Shown: piece after piece, positions 1-4,873 of the stretch
Layout of the letters: each line of letters opens with the position of its first letter
Position numbering within the stretch: the first letter of the stretch is position 1
NCBI GenBank assembly: GCA_022572285.1
Contig: JACZWF010000062.1
Span: forward strand, 1 to 8,277
Direction of reading: 5' to 3'
DNA length: 8,277 bases
From: Nitrososphaerota archaeon
GTDB lineage: Archaea; Thermoproteota; Nitrososphaeria; Nitrososphaerales; UBA57
The notes under the pieces: model-generated
Databases searched by the model: none
The model's input: only the letters and a program-made list of their open reading frames with translations
What the model was told of the DNA's origin: nothing
Program-made: the position numbers and the translations under genes

Positions 1-1
1 C

Positions 2-385
2 ATATCATCGCACCAACTTGACGAAGTCCAAAAGATATCAACACATGTAGGAATGATCAATAAAGGTAAGATAGTTTTCCAAGGCACCACTCGCAGTATA
101 CTCGATGCCTTTGCAAAGGACTACTCAATCGAAGTGGAACTAGAAACCCTCGACCGGGAGATCCTTACGAAGATTGGCCAACTCGACTACATAGATAGGG
201 TCAAGGTAGTTAATGGGAGGATTCACATTAAGTTAAACGAGAAACGTGATCTCAGAGCGACTCTTGCTGAGGATATCATCAAGAATGGAGGCCGTCTTAT
301 TGGTATGGCTCTCCATGAGGCCACCCTAGAGGACGCCTTTGTTGAGACGTTAAGGGGGGAAATCCCGATCTTGGAGAAGAATTAG
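2..385 (+). CDS. ABC transporter ATP-binding protein, C-terminal part (5' end outside the window)
   Basis: This is the end of the ATPase subunit of an ABC-2 type exporter; it would hydrolyse ATP at the cytoplasmic face to drive the permease encoded next. The reading frame is open from the left edge, so the ATG at 53 is internal. The first in-window residues, read from base 2, contain Ser-Ser-His, the H-loop (switch) histidine, followed by a DEV-type helix and the strand with NKGKIVFQG, which is standard after the H-loop. The last ~75 residues form the extra C-terminal region found in many drug, lipid and gliding-type exporters, ending in the typical ATLEDAFVETLRG motif. Walker A, the signature motif and Walker B lie outside the window. 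The stop codon is three bases before the permease GTG, so the two are surely co-transcribed. The substrate cannot be read from the sequence. Confidence 0.93.
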   Translation: MSSHQLDEVQKISTHVGMINKGKIVFQGTTRSILDAFAKDYSIEVELETLDREILTKIGQLDYIDRVKVVNGRIHIKLNEKRDLRATLAEDIIKNGGRLIGMALHEATLEDAFVETLRGEIPILEKN

Positions 386-388
386 AAG

Positions 389-1237
389 GTGAACCTAGCA
401 AGTATACGTGTTATCGGCGTATACGAGTGGCGAAGAGCGCTTGCTCGACGAAAGGTCGCACTCCTTGTCTTTTTCACACTCCTCGTGGAGTTCCTCCCAT
501 TTCTAGTGCTCAACCTCCTCCCAATCCCGGATATCCTAGGAGGAATCACCGGTATGATGTGGTTTGTCGGAGCAATAGTTCCCCACTTTTTCTTCCTTCA
601 GTTCACTGCGTTACTAATTGGATCGGGTGCAACTGCTGAGGAATATGAACAAGGGACAGCGGATATCATTCTGGCAAAGCCGCTCTCGAGAACATCATAT
701 CAAATCGGCAAGTTCCTGGGCGGCCTGAGCCTATTTTCGTTCATAGCACTACTGACAACAGTACTAGCTATCGTCCTGTCGACCCTGACCTTTGGAGTCC
801 AGATGAACTTGCAATTTGCGCCTCTTATCTACCTCTCGATCATCTTCTCAACGCTTGTCTTCTTTACATTTGGATTTGTTTCGGGAGAGATCTTCCGGTC
901 TCCAGGCCTTTCGTACCTAGTCTCCAGCTCGATCTTCATTACATCATTCATCATGTTACCATTCCTTGTTCTAGCGAATGCGCTGACAGGGGCAGAGATC
1001 TATCTAAATCTGGGAAGGGCGCTTCCTACCTGGAGTGTTCAGAATCTGCCATTGACGGTCGCCGAGACACTTTTTCTGGATTCAGATGAATTCTTATCTA
1101 TTCTATCTTTCGGGCCTCGTATACAAGGGACGCTGACACAAGCAGTTATTGGGGTACTTGCGTACAGTTTTATTGGAATTTCGATTGCCTTCGCTAGATT
1201 CCTGTTGACCGATGTAACGAAGAAATCCACGCAGTAA
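389..1237 (+). CDS. ABC-2 type transporter permease
   Basis: This is the membrane subunit partnering the ATPase encoded just upstream; it forms the export path in the cytoplasmic membrane. The 282-residue product has about six hydrophobic segments, near residues 22-46, 55-80, 112-134, 145-166, 174-198 and 250-272. Between segments two and three lies EEYEQGTADIILAKPLSR followed by YQIGKFLGG. This is the cytoplasmic coupling region of the ABC-2 family (E-x-x-x-GT ... P-x-S/T-R ... GK), which contacts the ATPase. The length is normal for the family. The start is a GTG three bases after the ATPase stop; GGAG at 373-376 is a distant candidate ribosome site, so translation probably relies on coupling. 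The protein is almost free of long extracytoplasmic domains apart from a loop around 205-245. The exported substrate is unknown. Confidence 0.93.
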   Translation: MNLASIRVIGVYEWRRALARRKVALLVFFTLLVEFLPFLVLNLLPIPDILGGITGMMWFVGAIVPHFFFLQFTALLIGSGATAEEYEQGTADIILAKPLSRTSYQIGKFLGGLSLFSFIALLTTVLAIVLSTLTFGVQMNLQFAPLIYLSIIFSTLVFFTFGFVSGEIFRSPGLSYLVSSSIFITSFIMLPFLVLANALTGAEIYLNLGRALPTWSVQNLPLTVAETLFLDSDEFLSILSFGPRIQGTLTQAVIGVLAYSFIGISIAFARFLLTDVTKKSTQ

Positions 1238-1240
1238 TAG

Positions 1241-1259
1241 TGCCTATTCTTATTAGGCA
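1241..1259 (+). other. Small inverted repeat containing a possible tRNA TATA element
   Basis: TGCCTA at 1241-1246 is the exact reverse complement of TAGGCA at 1254-1259, with a seven-base pyrimidine- and AT-rich loop. It begins four bases after the permease stop. It could act as an end-of-operon hairpin. Equally, the AT-rich centre (TTCTTATTA, 1247-1255) could be the TATA-like box of the tRNA transcript, placing initiation near 1278. Both readings are inference; no T-tract follows the stem. Confidence 0.35.
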
Positions 1260-1308
1260 GAGGCTATGGGGTCCCCTCAAGCCGGGGAGTGGCCGTGGCT
1301 GGCCGGGG

Positions 1309-1321
1309 TTCTAGCGCTCGA
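1309..1321 (+). other. Putative tRNA intron 1 (13 nt, between tRNA positions 7 and 8)
   Basis: Thirteen extra bases separate the acceptor 5' strand from the usual TA at positions 8-9. Shifting the cut by one base gives the same mature sequence, because both ends begin with T. GCGCTC (1314-1319), inside the insert, can pair with GAGCGC (1338-1343), competing with the D-stem in the unspliced transcript. A weak helix of 1306-1309 with 1316-1319 could present the cuts to the splicing endonuclease, but I do not see a strict bulge-helix-bulge. Confidence 0.5.
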
Positions 1322-1353
1322 TAGCTCAGCCTGGTTAGAGCGCCAGCCTCCCA

Positions 1354-1372
1354 AACACGGGCGTAACTCATA
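1354..1372 (+). other. Putative tRNA intron 2 (about 19 nt, canonical site 37/38)
   Basis: The anticodon loop opens as CTCCCA, and CTGG, which closes the anticodon stem, appears only at 1375-1378. Placing the intron at the standard archaeal site after position 37 gives A38 and U39, then CTGG. C31-U39 is then a mismatch, so the exact ends may shift by a base or two. GGG (1359-1361) inside the intron can pair with the CCC anticodon. Confidence 0.5.
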
Positions 1373-1378
1373 ATCTGG

Positions 1379-1393
1379 AGACATGTTTGCCAG
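1379..1393 (+). other. Putative tRNA intron 3 (about 15 nt, between anticodon stem and variable loop)
   Basis: CTGG closing the anticodon stem ends at 1378, whereas the variable loop AAGTC that directly precedes the T-stem starts at 1394. The 15 bases between cannot fit a class I variable loop. TCTGG (1374-1378) and CCAGA (1390-1394) form a perfect five-pair hairpin with an 11-base loop around the insert, which could be the helix recognised at splicing. The cut can slide by one base (A at 1379 and 1394). Confidence 0.5.
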
Positions 1394-1424
1394 AAGTCGC
1401 GGGTTCAAAACCCGCCCCCGGCAT

Positions 1425-1910
1425 CTAGATGCGTATCCTATCCAGGAGAAAACTAAGCCCATAGAAACCGGCATATGCATAGAATAGGTTGAGAATTATC
1501 TTCCCAAAAATTGCGGCCGCAAGAGCCTTGGTCTTCGGATACCTCATCATCCCTAGTGGAATCCAGAGCAGGTCGTCAGGGGTGAGGGGGGTAGCAGCAA
1601 AGAGTATTATCAGCACTACACCGTACTTATCTAGCCTGACTCTCCAAGAGTCCATTCTTCCCTTGATCTTATCGGAAACTATCTTTCGACCACCCAAACC
1701 AATGTAATAATGAAGGTACTGTCCAATCCCTGCTCCAATGCCCCCGAGTAAGCCAACGAAGAATGGATTGAGCTGGGTTGCCAAAAGTGGGATTACTATG
1801 AAAGAGGGAAAGATTGCTATAAAGAGCGAACTCGATCCCAGGAATCCTGAGAGAAAAGCCCCCAGATATCCGAATCCCAAAATTAACGTTATTATTGACT
1901 GAATATCCAA
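1425..1910 (-). CDS. Small VTT/DedA-like membrane protein
   Basis: The 161-residue protein is very hydrophobic, with segments near 7-28, 29-46, 49-70, 97-108 and 127-155, and resembles the VTT (SNARE-associated/DedA) superfamily. Visible hallmarks are the glycine-rich helix ending in GQYLHYYIGLGGRK (63-76), a short amphipathic stretch, and the re-entrant motif FAATPLTPDDLLWIPLGMMR (104-123) with the family's T-P-x-P/D-D pattern. Family members move lipids or lipid carriers across membranes; the substrate here is unknown. It is shorter than typical bacterial DedA proteins (about 200 residues) but normal for compact archaeal relatives. The start is TTG at 1910: an in-frame TGA lies four codons upstream, and the nearby ATG at 1918 is in another frame and soon stops. 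The gene follows the CNNM-type gene by 50 bases on the same strand, so a shared transcript is likely. Its stop is one base beyond the 3' end of the opposing tRNA gene. Confidence 0.82.
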   Translation of the reverse strand: MDIQSIITLILGFGYLGAFLSGFLGSSSLFIAIFPSFIVIPLLATQLNPFFVGLLGGIGAGIGQYLHYYIGLGGRKIVSDKIKGRMDSWRVRLDKYGVVLIILFAATPLTPDDLLWIPLGMMRYPKTKALAAAIFGKIILNLFYAYAGFYGLSFLLDRIRI

Positions 1911-1960
1911 GTGGTCATATCATCTCAGATCGTGGGAGTCCCCCTCACCAGGTGTAGGCC

Positions 1961-3256
1961 TTATTCTCTCTGCATCGGGTGTGGAATCTTTCTCTCAGGT
2001 TTGTCCTTATTTTCTTTGGCTGCCTTTTTTGTTATCCTTACGGTGTGTGGTCTATTCTCCCTCATCTCCTCGACCGTGAGAGTCAAGTCTTCCAATTCAA
2101 CCTTGTCACCCTGATTGGGTAGGTCTTTTAGGAAATCGTGGAGCAGGCCGTTAATTGTCGATGAATCTGTCCCGTGAGGAAGGTCGATATTAAAGAACCG
2201 TTCTACGTGGTGTATCTCCGTGTCTCCATGAACAATTATGCTGTTCCAGCCAGACCTGCGGATTACTCTTGGAGTAGCCTCGCTCTCATCAGCTATCTCC
2301 CCAACTATTTCTTCAAGTAGATCTTCAAGAGTTAAGAGTCCTTCCACCCCACCGAATTCATCTACAACAATAGTCATATGCTGACGTTTGATCTGTAATT
2401 CTCTAAGGAGATTTCCAACGATTTCCTTCTGTGATACAAAGAGAGGAGGTCCTGCAATGTCGGTTACCTTTGTATTCCCTTTCCCTTTTGAGTCTGCTAC
2501 CAGCAGCTCCTTGAGACGAACTATTCCCACTACTTTGTCTCGTGAACCTTTGATTATCGGAGCTCGAGAAAACCTGCTTTTTACCAGTGCGCCAATTGCC
2601 TCCTTGACTGTGGCGCTCGACTCTAACACGAACATCCTCAATCGAGGTGTCATGGCCTCTCTGGCAGTTATCTCCCCGGACTTCAGAACCGCGGTCATAA
2701 GTTCTCTTTCATGCTTTTCTATTACCTTTTCCTTCTCACCGACTTCGATCATTGTTTTGAGATCTGCCTCGGTGACCGTAGGCACTCGATTAGATGAATT
2801 TCTCGTGAGGAAATCGGAGAGTTTTTCCAAGGGTAAGACCAAAGGGAGTAGTATATAGCTTAGGATCTCAATCGGTCTTGCGACGATCAGAGATAATCTC
2901 TCGCTATGAATAGTAGCATAAGACTTTGGTGTAATATCACCAAAGACAAGAATTACAAGTGTCATAGCTCCAGTTGCAATCCCGAGTCCTGTAGATCCTA
3001 GAGCATCTACCGCAATTATAGTCGCTAGCGCAGCTGCTCCGACGTTGACAAGGTTATTGCCGATTAGTATGGTGATGATAAGCCGCTTTGGTTTCTGTTT
3101 CAACCGATAGAGGACTCTTCCTCCCCTCTTCTTCTGTTCCATCAGTGATTTCGCCTTTATTTCGGATAACGAAACAAGAGCAGTCTCGCTACCAGCGAAG
3201 AACGCCGAAAGTGCCACTAAGAACGAAAGGAAGCCAATCTGTAAAGGATCTACCAA
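1961..3256 (-). CDS. CNNM/CorC-type membrane protein with CBS pair (hemolysin C-like)
   Basis: This is a cyclin M transporter-like (CNNM/CorC/HlyC) protein; family members in bacteria, archaea and animals are implicated in Mg2+ or Co2+ export. Domain order in the 431 residues is complete: a DUF21 membrane domain (~5-155) with FFAGSETALVSLSE at 19-32, the GNNLVN motif at ~66-71 and FGDITPKSYA at ~105-114; a CBS pair (~198-320), whose second half carries VVDEFGGVEGLLTLEDLLEEIVGEI; and a C-terminal CorC_HlyC domain (~333-410). A charged Lys/Glu/Pro tail of ~20 residues follows. The start is TTG at 3256. AAGGA (3264-3268 read on the minus strand) sits eight bases before it, and a TATA-like GGTATATT (3292-3299, minus) lies ~13 bases before the expected leader. 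No stop separates it from upstream codons, so a slightly earlier start cannot be excluded, but none is better supported. The VTT-like gene follows 50 bases downstream. Confidence 0.93.
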   Translation of the reverse strand: MVDPLQIGFLSFLVALSAFFAGSETALVSLSEIKAKSLMEQKKRGGRVLYRLKQKPKRLIITILIGNNLVNVGAAALATIIAVDALGSTGLGIATGAMTLVILVFGDITPKSYATIHSERLSLIVARPIEILSYILLPLVLPLEKLSDFLTRNSSNRVPTVTEADLKTMIEVGEKEKVIEKHERELMTAVLKSGEITAREAMTPRLRMFVLESSATVKEAIGALVKSRFSRAPIIKGSRDKVVGIVRLKELLVADSKGKGNTKVTDIAGPPLFVSQKEIVGNLLRELQIKRQHMTIVVDEFGGVEGLLTLEDLLEEIVGEIADESEATPRVIRRSGWNSIIVHGDTEIHHVERFFNIDLPHGTDSSTINGLLHDFLKDLPNQGDKVELEDLTLTVEEMRENRPHTVRITKKAAKENKDKPERKIPHPMQRE

Positions 3257-3291
3257 GCTTACGTCCTTAAGACTCCCATATTTCGGGGGCG

Positions 3292-3299
3292 AATATACC
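3292..3299 (-). promoter_or_regulatory. Putative TATA box for the CNNM-type gene
   Basis: On the minus strand this reads GGTATATT. Initiation about 26 bases on would fall near 3269, giving a ~13-base leader that contains the AAGGA ribosome site in front of the TTG at 3256. Assigned by position and base composition only. On the plus strand the same bases (AATATACC) could also serve the RidA-type gene. Confidence 0.45.
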
Positions 3300-3310
3300 T
3301 TTCCATCCTA

Positions 3311-3319
3311 AGATATTAA
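3311..3319 (+). promoter_or_regulatory. Putative TATA box for the RidA-type/cofE operon
   Basis: AGATATTAA is centred about 31 bases before the ATG at 3346, so transcription would start a few bases before the gene. GGAAGGGG at 3330-3337 would then lie outside or at the very start of the message. If the box at 3291-3299 is used instead, GGAAGGGG would be in the leader. The choice is unresolved. Confidence 0.4.
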
Positions 3320-3345
3320 CATCTACCTGGAAGGGGTAATGGAAG

Positions 3346-3789
3346 ATGCCTCGAATCGAAATCAGACTTCCAAATCCTCCAAAGCCGGCAGGGTCATACA
3401 TCCCAGCAGTACGAGTCGGGAACATTCTTTACATTTCAGGGCAAATTCCATTTGTAGATGGGGAAATCAAGTATAAAGGAAAGCTAGGTAAGGATGTTAC
3501 TGTAGAGGAGGGGTATCAAGCCGCTAGAGCCTGCGGGCTTAATGCTCTCAGCGCGTTGAAAAACGAAATAGGCGATTTGCATAGGGTACGAAGAATAGTC
3601 AAACTCTCTGGCTACGTGAACGGCACGGAAGGCTTCATAGACCAGCCCAAAGTGGTAGACGGTGCTTCCGACTTGATGAGTGAGGTGTTCGGCGACGTCG
3701 GACGTCACGCAAGGATAGCTCTCGGAGCCAATTCTCTTCCGCTGGGCTCAGCAGTGGAGATAGACCTGATTGCGGAGATCTCAGAGTAA
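3346..3789 (+). CDS. RidA (YjgF/YER057c/UK114) superfamily protein
   Basis: The 147-residue product matches the RidA superfamily across its length: NPPKPAGSYIPAVRVGNILY near the N-terminus, the ISGQIPF strand (29-35), a central helix (EEGYQAARACGLNALSALKNEIG), the KLSGYVN strand (~86-92), and the C-terminal HARIALGANSLPLGSAVEID block. The Arg in HAR is at the position expected for the imine- or carboxylate-binding Arg. RidA proper hydrolyses reactive enamines/imines made by PLP enzymes. This sequence looks more like the subgroup with the GANSLPLG signature, whose substrates are less defined, so I give no ridA symbol. The ATG at 3346 is preferred because it starts exactly before the conserved N-terminal strand; the ATG at 3339 is out of frame. 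The gene heads a likely operon with cofE, 27 bases downstream. No enzyme of imine-forming metabolism is next to it. Confidence 0.92.
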   Translation: MPRIEIRLPNPPKPAGSYIPAVRVGNILYISGQIPFVDGEIKYKGKLGKDVTVEEGYQAARACGLNALSALKNEIGDLHRVRRIVKLSGYVNGTEGFIDQPKVVDGASDLMSEVFGDVGRHARIALGANSLPLGSAVEIDLIAEISE

Positions 3790-3803
3790 GATCTCTTTTC
3801 CAA

Positions 3804-3810
3804 GAGAGGT
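3804..3810 (+). promoter_or_regulatory. Ribosome binding site deciding the TTG start of cofE
   Basis: GAGAGGT is a good match to the anti-16S sequence and lies six bases before the TTG at 3817. No ATG or GTG lies in frame nearby, and translation from this TTG begins directly at the conserved N-terminal strand. Confidence 0.6.
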
Positions 3811-3816
3811 TCGAGG

Positions 3817-4617
3817 TTGACCAGAATAGAGCTCATCGAAGTGAAAGTTGAAAGGAAGAGCGCTAATTTCGATCTGGTGGATGTCATACTAGACGCCATA
3901 AGGATAAATAGGGAAGAGGTTCTTGACGGAGACATTTTAGCAATATCCAGCAAATTTGTTGCAATGGCGGAAAACAGAGTCGTGAATCTCTCAAAAGTTC
4001 AGCTAACGGAAAGGGGAAAACGATTGTCGCGTGAACTCGGGATAGCGCCCCCTCTAGCAGAGTTGGTGGAGCAAGAGGCGGATCTTGTTTTCTCCGGTGT
4101 TGAAGGACTTGCGCTAGCAGTGAAAGATCACGTTCTTACACCAAACGCAGGCATAGATCGAACGAATGTTTTTCCAAATCATGTGATATTATTTCCAAGA
4201 CATCCGTTCGAGTCAGCGAAATCCATTCGATCTGCTATACTAAAAGGAGTAAATCGATCCGTGGGAGTTGTCCTCACGGACAGCAGGCTCATGCCTACCA
4301 GACTCGGAACTACGGGCGTAGCAATCGCCGTGGCTGGGATTCAGGCTAGCAAAGACGAGAGAGGGAGGAAAGATTTGTTTGGGAATATACTCAGAGTCAC
4401 ACAGAGAGCGATAGCTGACGACATTAGCTCCGCTGCCCAGTTGCTGATGGGGGAGGCAGATGAAGGAATACCGTTAGTGATTGTGAGAGGGAGCGGTATC
4501 GAGATTTCAGATCGAGAAGCAAAAAGGGACGGTATGTCGGTCGATTACAAGGATTGCATCTATGTTAGAGGACTCACCGATTCCTCTCTGATAAAAAGGC
4601 TCGAGGGTCTAGCTTAG
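3817..4617 (+). CDS. cofE: Coenzyme F420-0:L-glutamate ligase (CofE family)
   Basis: CofE adds glutamate residues to F420-0 with GTP and a divalent metal, forming the gamma-glutamyl tail of the deazaflavin cofactor F420. The 266 residues follow the family: LDGDILAISSKFVAMAENRVV (37-56), the LVEQE block, TPNAGIDRTN (108-117) with the conserved Asp, and a stretch after VVLTDS (151-156). Downstream are DERGRKDLFGNILRVTQ (180-196) and ADDISSAAQLLMGEADEG. The length is standard for archaeal single-domain CofE. The segment after TDS reads RLMPTRLGTTG, where well-studied enzymes have the SDSFGRPWR type; this is a divergent subfamily, so activity is likely but not certain. The start is TTG at 3817, supported by GAGAGGT (3804-3810) six bases upstream. 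It follows the RidA-type gene by 27 bases. Its stop overlaps the end of the opposing zinc-ribbon gene by four bases. Confidence 0.9.
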   Translation: MTRIELIEVKVERKSANFDLVDVILDAIRINREEVLDGDILAISSKFVAMAENRVVNLSKVQLTERGKRLSRELGIAPPLAELVEQEADLVFSGVEGLALAVKDHVLTPNAGIDRTNVFPNHVILFPRHPFESAKSIRSAILKGVNRSVGVVLTDSRLMPTRLGTTGVAIAVAGIQASKDERGRKDLFGNILRVTQRAIADDISSAAQLLMGEADEGIPLVIVRGSGIEISDREAKRDGMSVDYKDCIYVRGLTDSSLIKRLEGLA

Positions 4618-4781
4618 ACTCTTACCTTCACCACGTCAAGGGCAAAGTCCTTCAGAGAAAGATAACTTTCACATTGAGAGCATTTTCCGCGGGCAGCTTT
4701 GAGGACGTCCCTAGCGTATCTAAGCTCCATCCCCGCATAGATATAGGCCCCACACTTTCCACAGGCTATCCTAAAGGTCAA
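4614..4781 (-). CDS. Small zinc-ribbon protein, 55 residues
   Basis: Reading the minus strand from TTG 4781 gives 55 residues with two Cys pairs: CGKCG at 7-11 and CSQC at 34-37, separated by AYIYAGMELRYARDV and a basic stretch ending in RGK. This is the layout of the many short archaeal zinc-ribbon proteins of the form KCG-x-Y-x-G-x-E/M-L ... GxCxxC; one zinc ion held by four Cys is expected. A TGA seven codons upstream bars an earlier start, and the TTG is the only usable initiator between it and the first Cys. A TATA-like TTTTAATT preceded by purine-rich CGAAAC is centred 27-28 bases before the TTG, so the gene looks leaderless. The C-terminal tail (SLKDFALDVVKVRV) is a short helix-strand. 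The stop overlaps that of cofE. The role is unknown; nucleic-acid or protein binding is plausible but not shown. Confidence 0.78.
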   Translation of the reverse strand: MTFRIACGKCGAYIYAGMELRYARDVLKAARGKCSQCESYLSLKDFALDVVKVRV

Positions 4782-4804
4782 GGTGTTCTTCGATCCGTGT
4801 CAAC

Positions 4805-4812
4805 AATTAAAA
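4805..4812 (-). promoter_or_regulatory. Putative TATA box of the zinc-ribbon gene
   Basis: The minus strand reads TTTTAATT, preceded by CGAAAC as a possible BRE. Its centre is about 27.5 bases before the TTG at 4781, the spacing expected for a leaderless archaeal transcript. Confidence 0.55.
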
Positions 4813-4844
4813 TGGTTTCGGAACCCTCCTTCACTCTACCAATC

Positions 4845-4852
4845 TAAATATC
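4845..4852 (+). promoter_or_regulatory. Putative TATA box of the eIF2B-like gene
   Basis: TAAATATC is centred about 25.5 bases before the ATG at 4874, which implies a leaderless or nearly leaderless message. This supports ATG 4874 rather than the GTG at 4871. The box lies in the 92-base divergent intergenic region shared with the zinc-ribbon gene, back to back with that gene's box. Confidence 0.55.
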
Positions 4853-4873
4853 TCCGATTTCTCCCGACACGTG

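Larger units (their letters stand above)
1302..1423 (+). tRNA. tRNA-Gly(CCC): tRNA-Gly (anticodon CCC), apparently with three short introns
   Basis: The acceptor stem is seven perfect pairs, GCCGGGG (1302-1308) with CCCCGGC (1416-1422), and the discriminator is A1423; CCA is not encoded. The D-arm is TAGCTCAG...GAGC (1322-1341) and the T-arm is GCGGG-TTCAAAA-CCCGC (1399-1415), both canonical. The anticodon stem starts CCAGC (1343-1347) and the loop is CTCCCA..., giving U33 and anticodon CCC at 1350-1352. The gene is 122 bases. Removing 13 bases after position 7, about 19 in the anticodon loop after position 37, and 15 after the anticodon stem leaves exactly 75 bases with a normal five-base variable loop (AAGTC). 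In that model the pair 31-39 is a C-U mismatch, so intron limits in the loop are the weakest part. The gene lies 64 bases after the permease stop; its 3' end is one base from the stop of the opposing VTT gene. Gly identity follows from the anticodon. Confidence 0.85.

Noticed and set aside
53..385. Complete 110-residue protein starting at ATG 53
   Set aside because: The frame is open to the left edge, and the preceding codons encode the ABC H-loop, so ATG 53 is internal.
427..639. 70-codon frame within the ABC permease
   Set aside because: Overlaps the permease membrane domain in another frame; Pro/Ser-rich shadow with no start signal.
1374..1394. A second tRNA anticodon arm with a CAT anticodon (TCTGG...CCAGA hairpin)
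   Set aside because: The loop is 11 bases and the base before CAT is A, not the obligatory U33; better explained as an intron helix.
1277..1480. 67-codon open frame on the minus strand across the tRNA
   Set aside because: It is antisense to a clearly folded tRNA and to no known protein pattern; the composition is simply that of the tRNA stems.
2388..2858. 156-codon plus-strand frame inside the CNNM-type gene
   Set aside because: Ser/Thr/Ile-rich low-complexity translation lying antisense to conserved CBS domains; a coding shadow.
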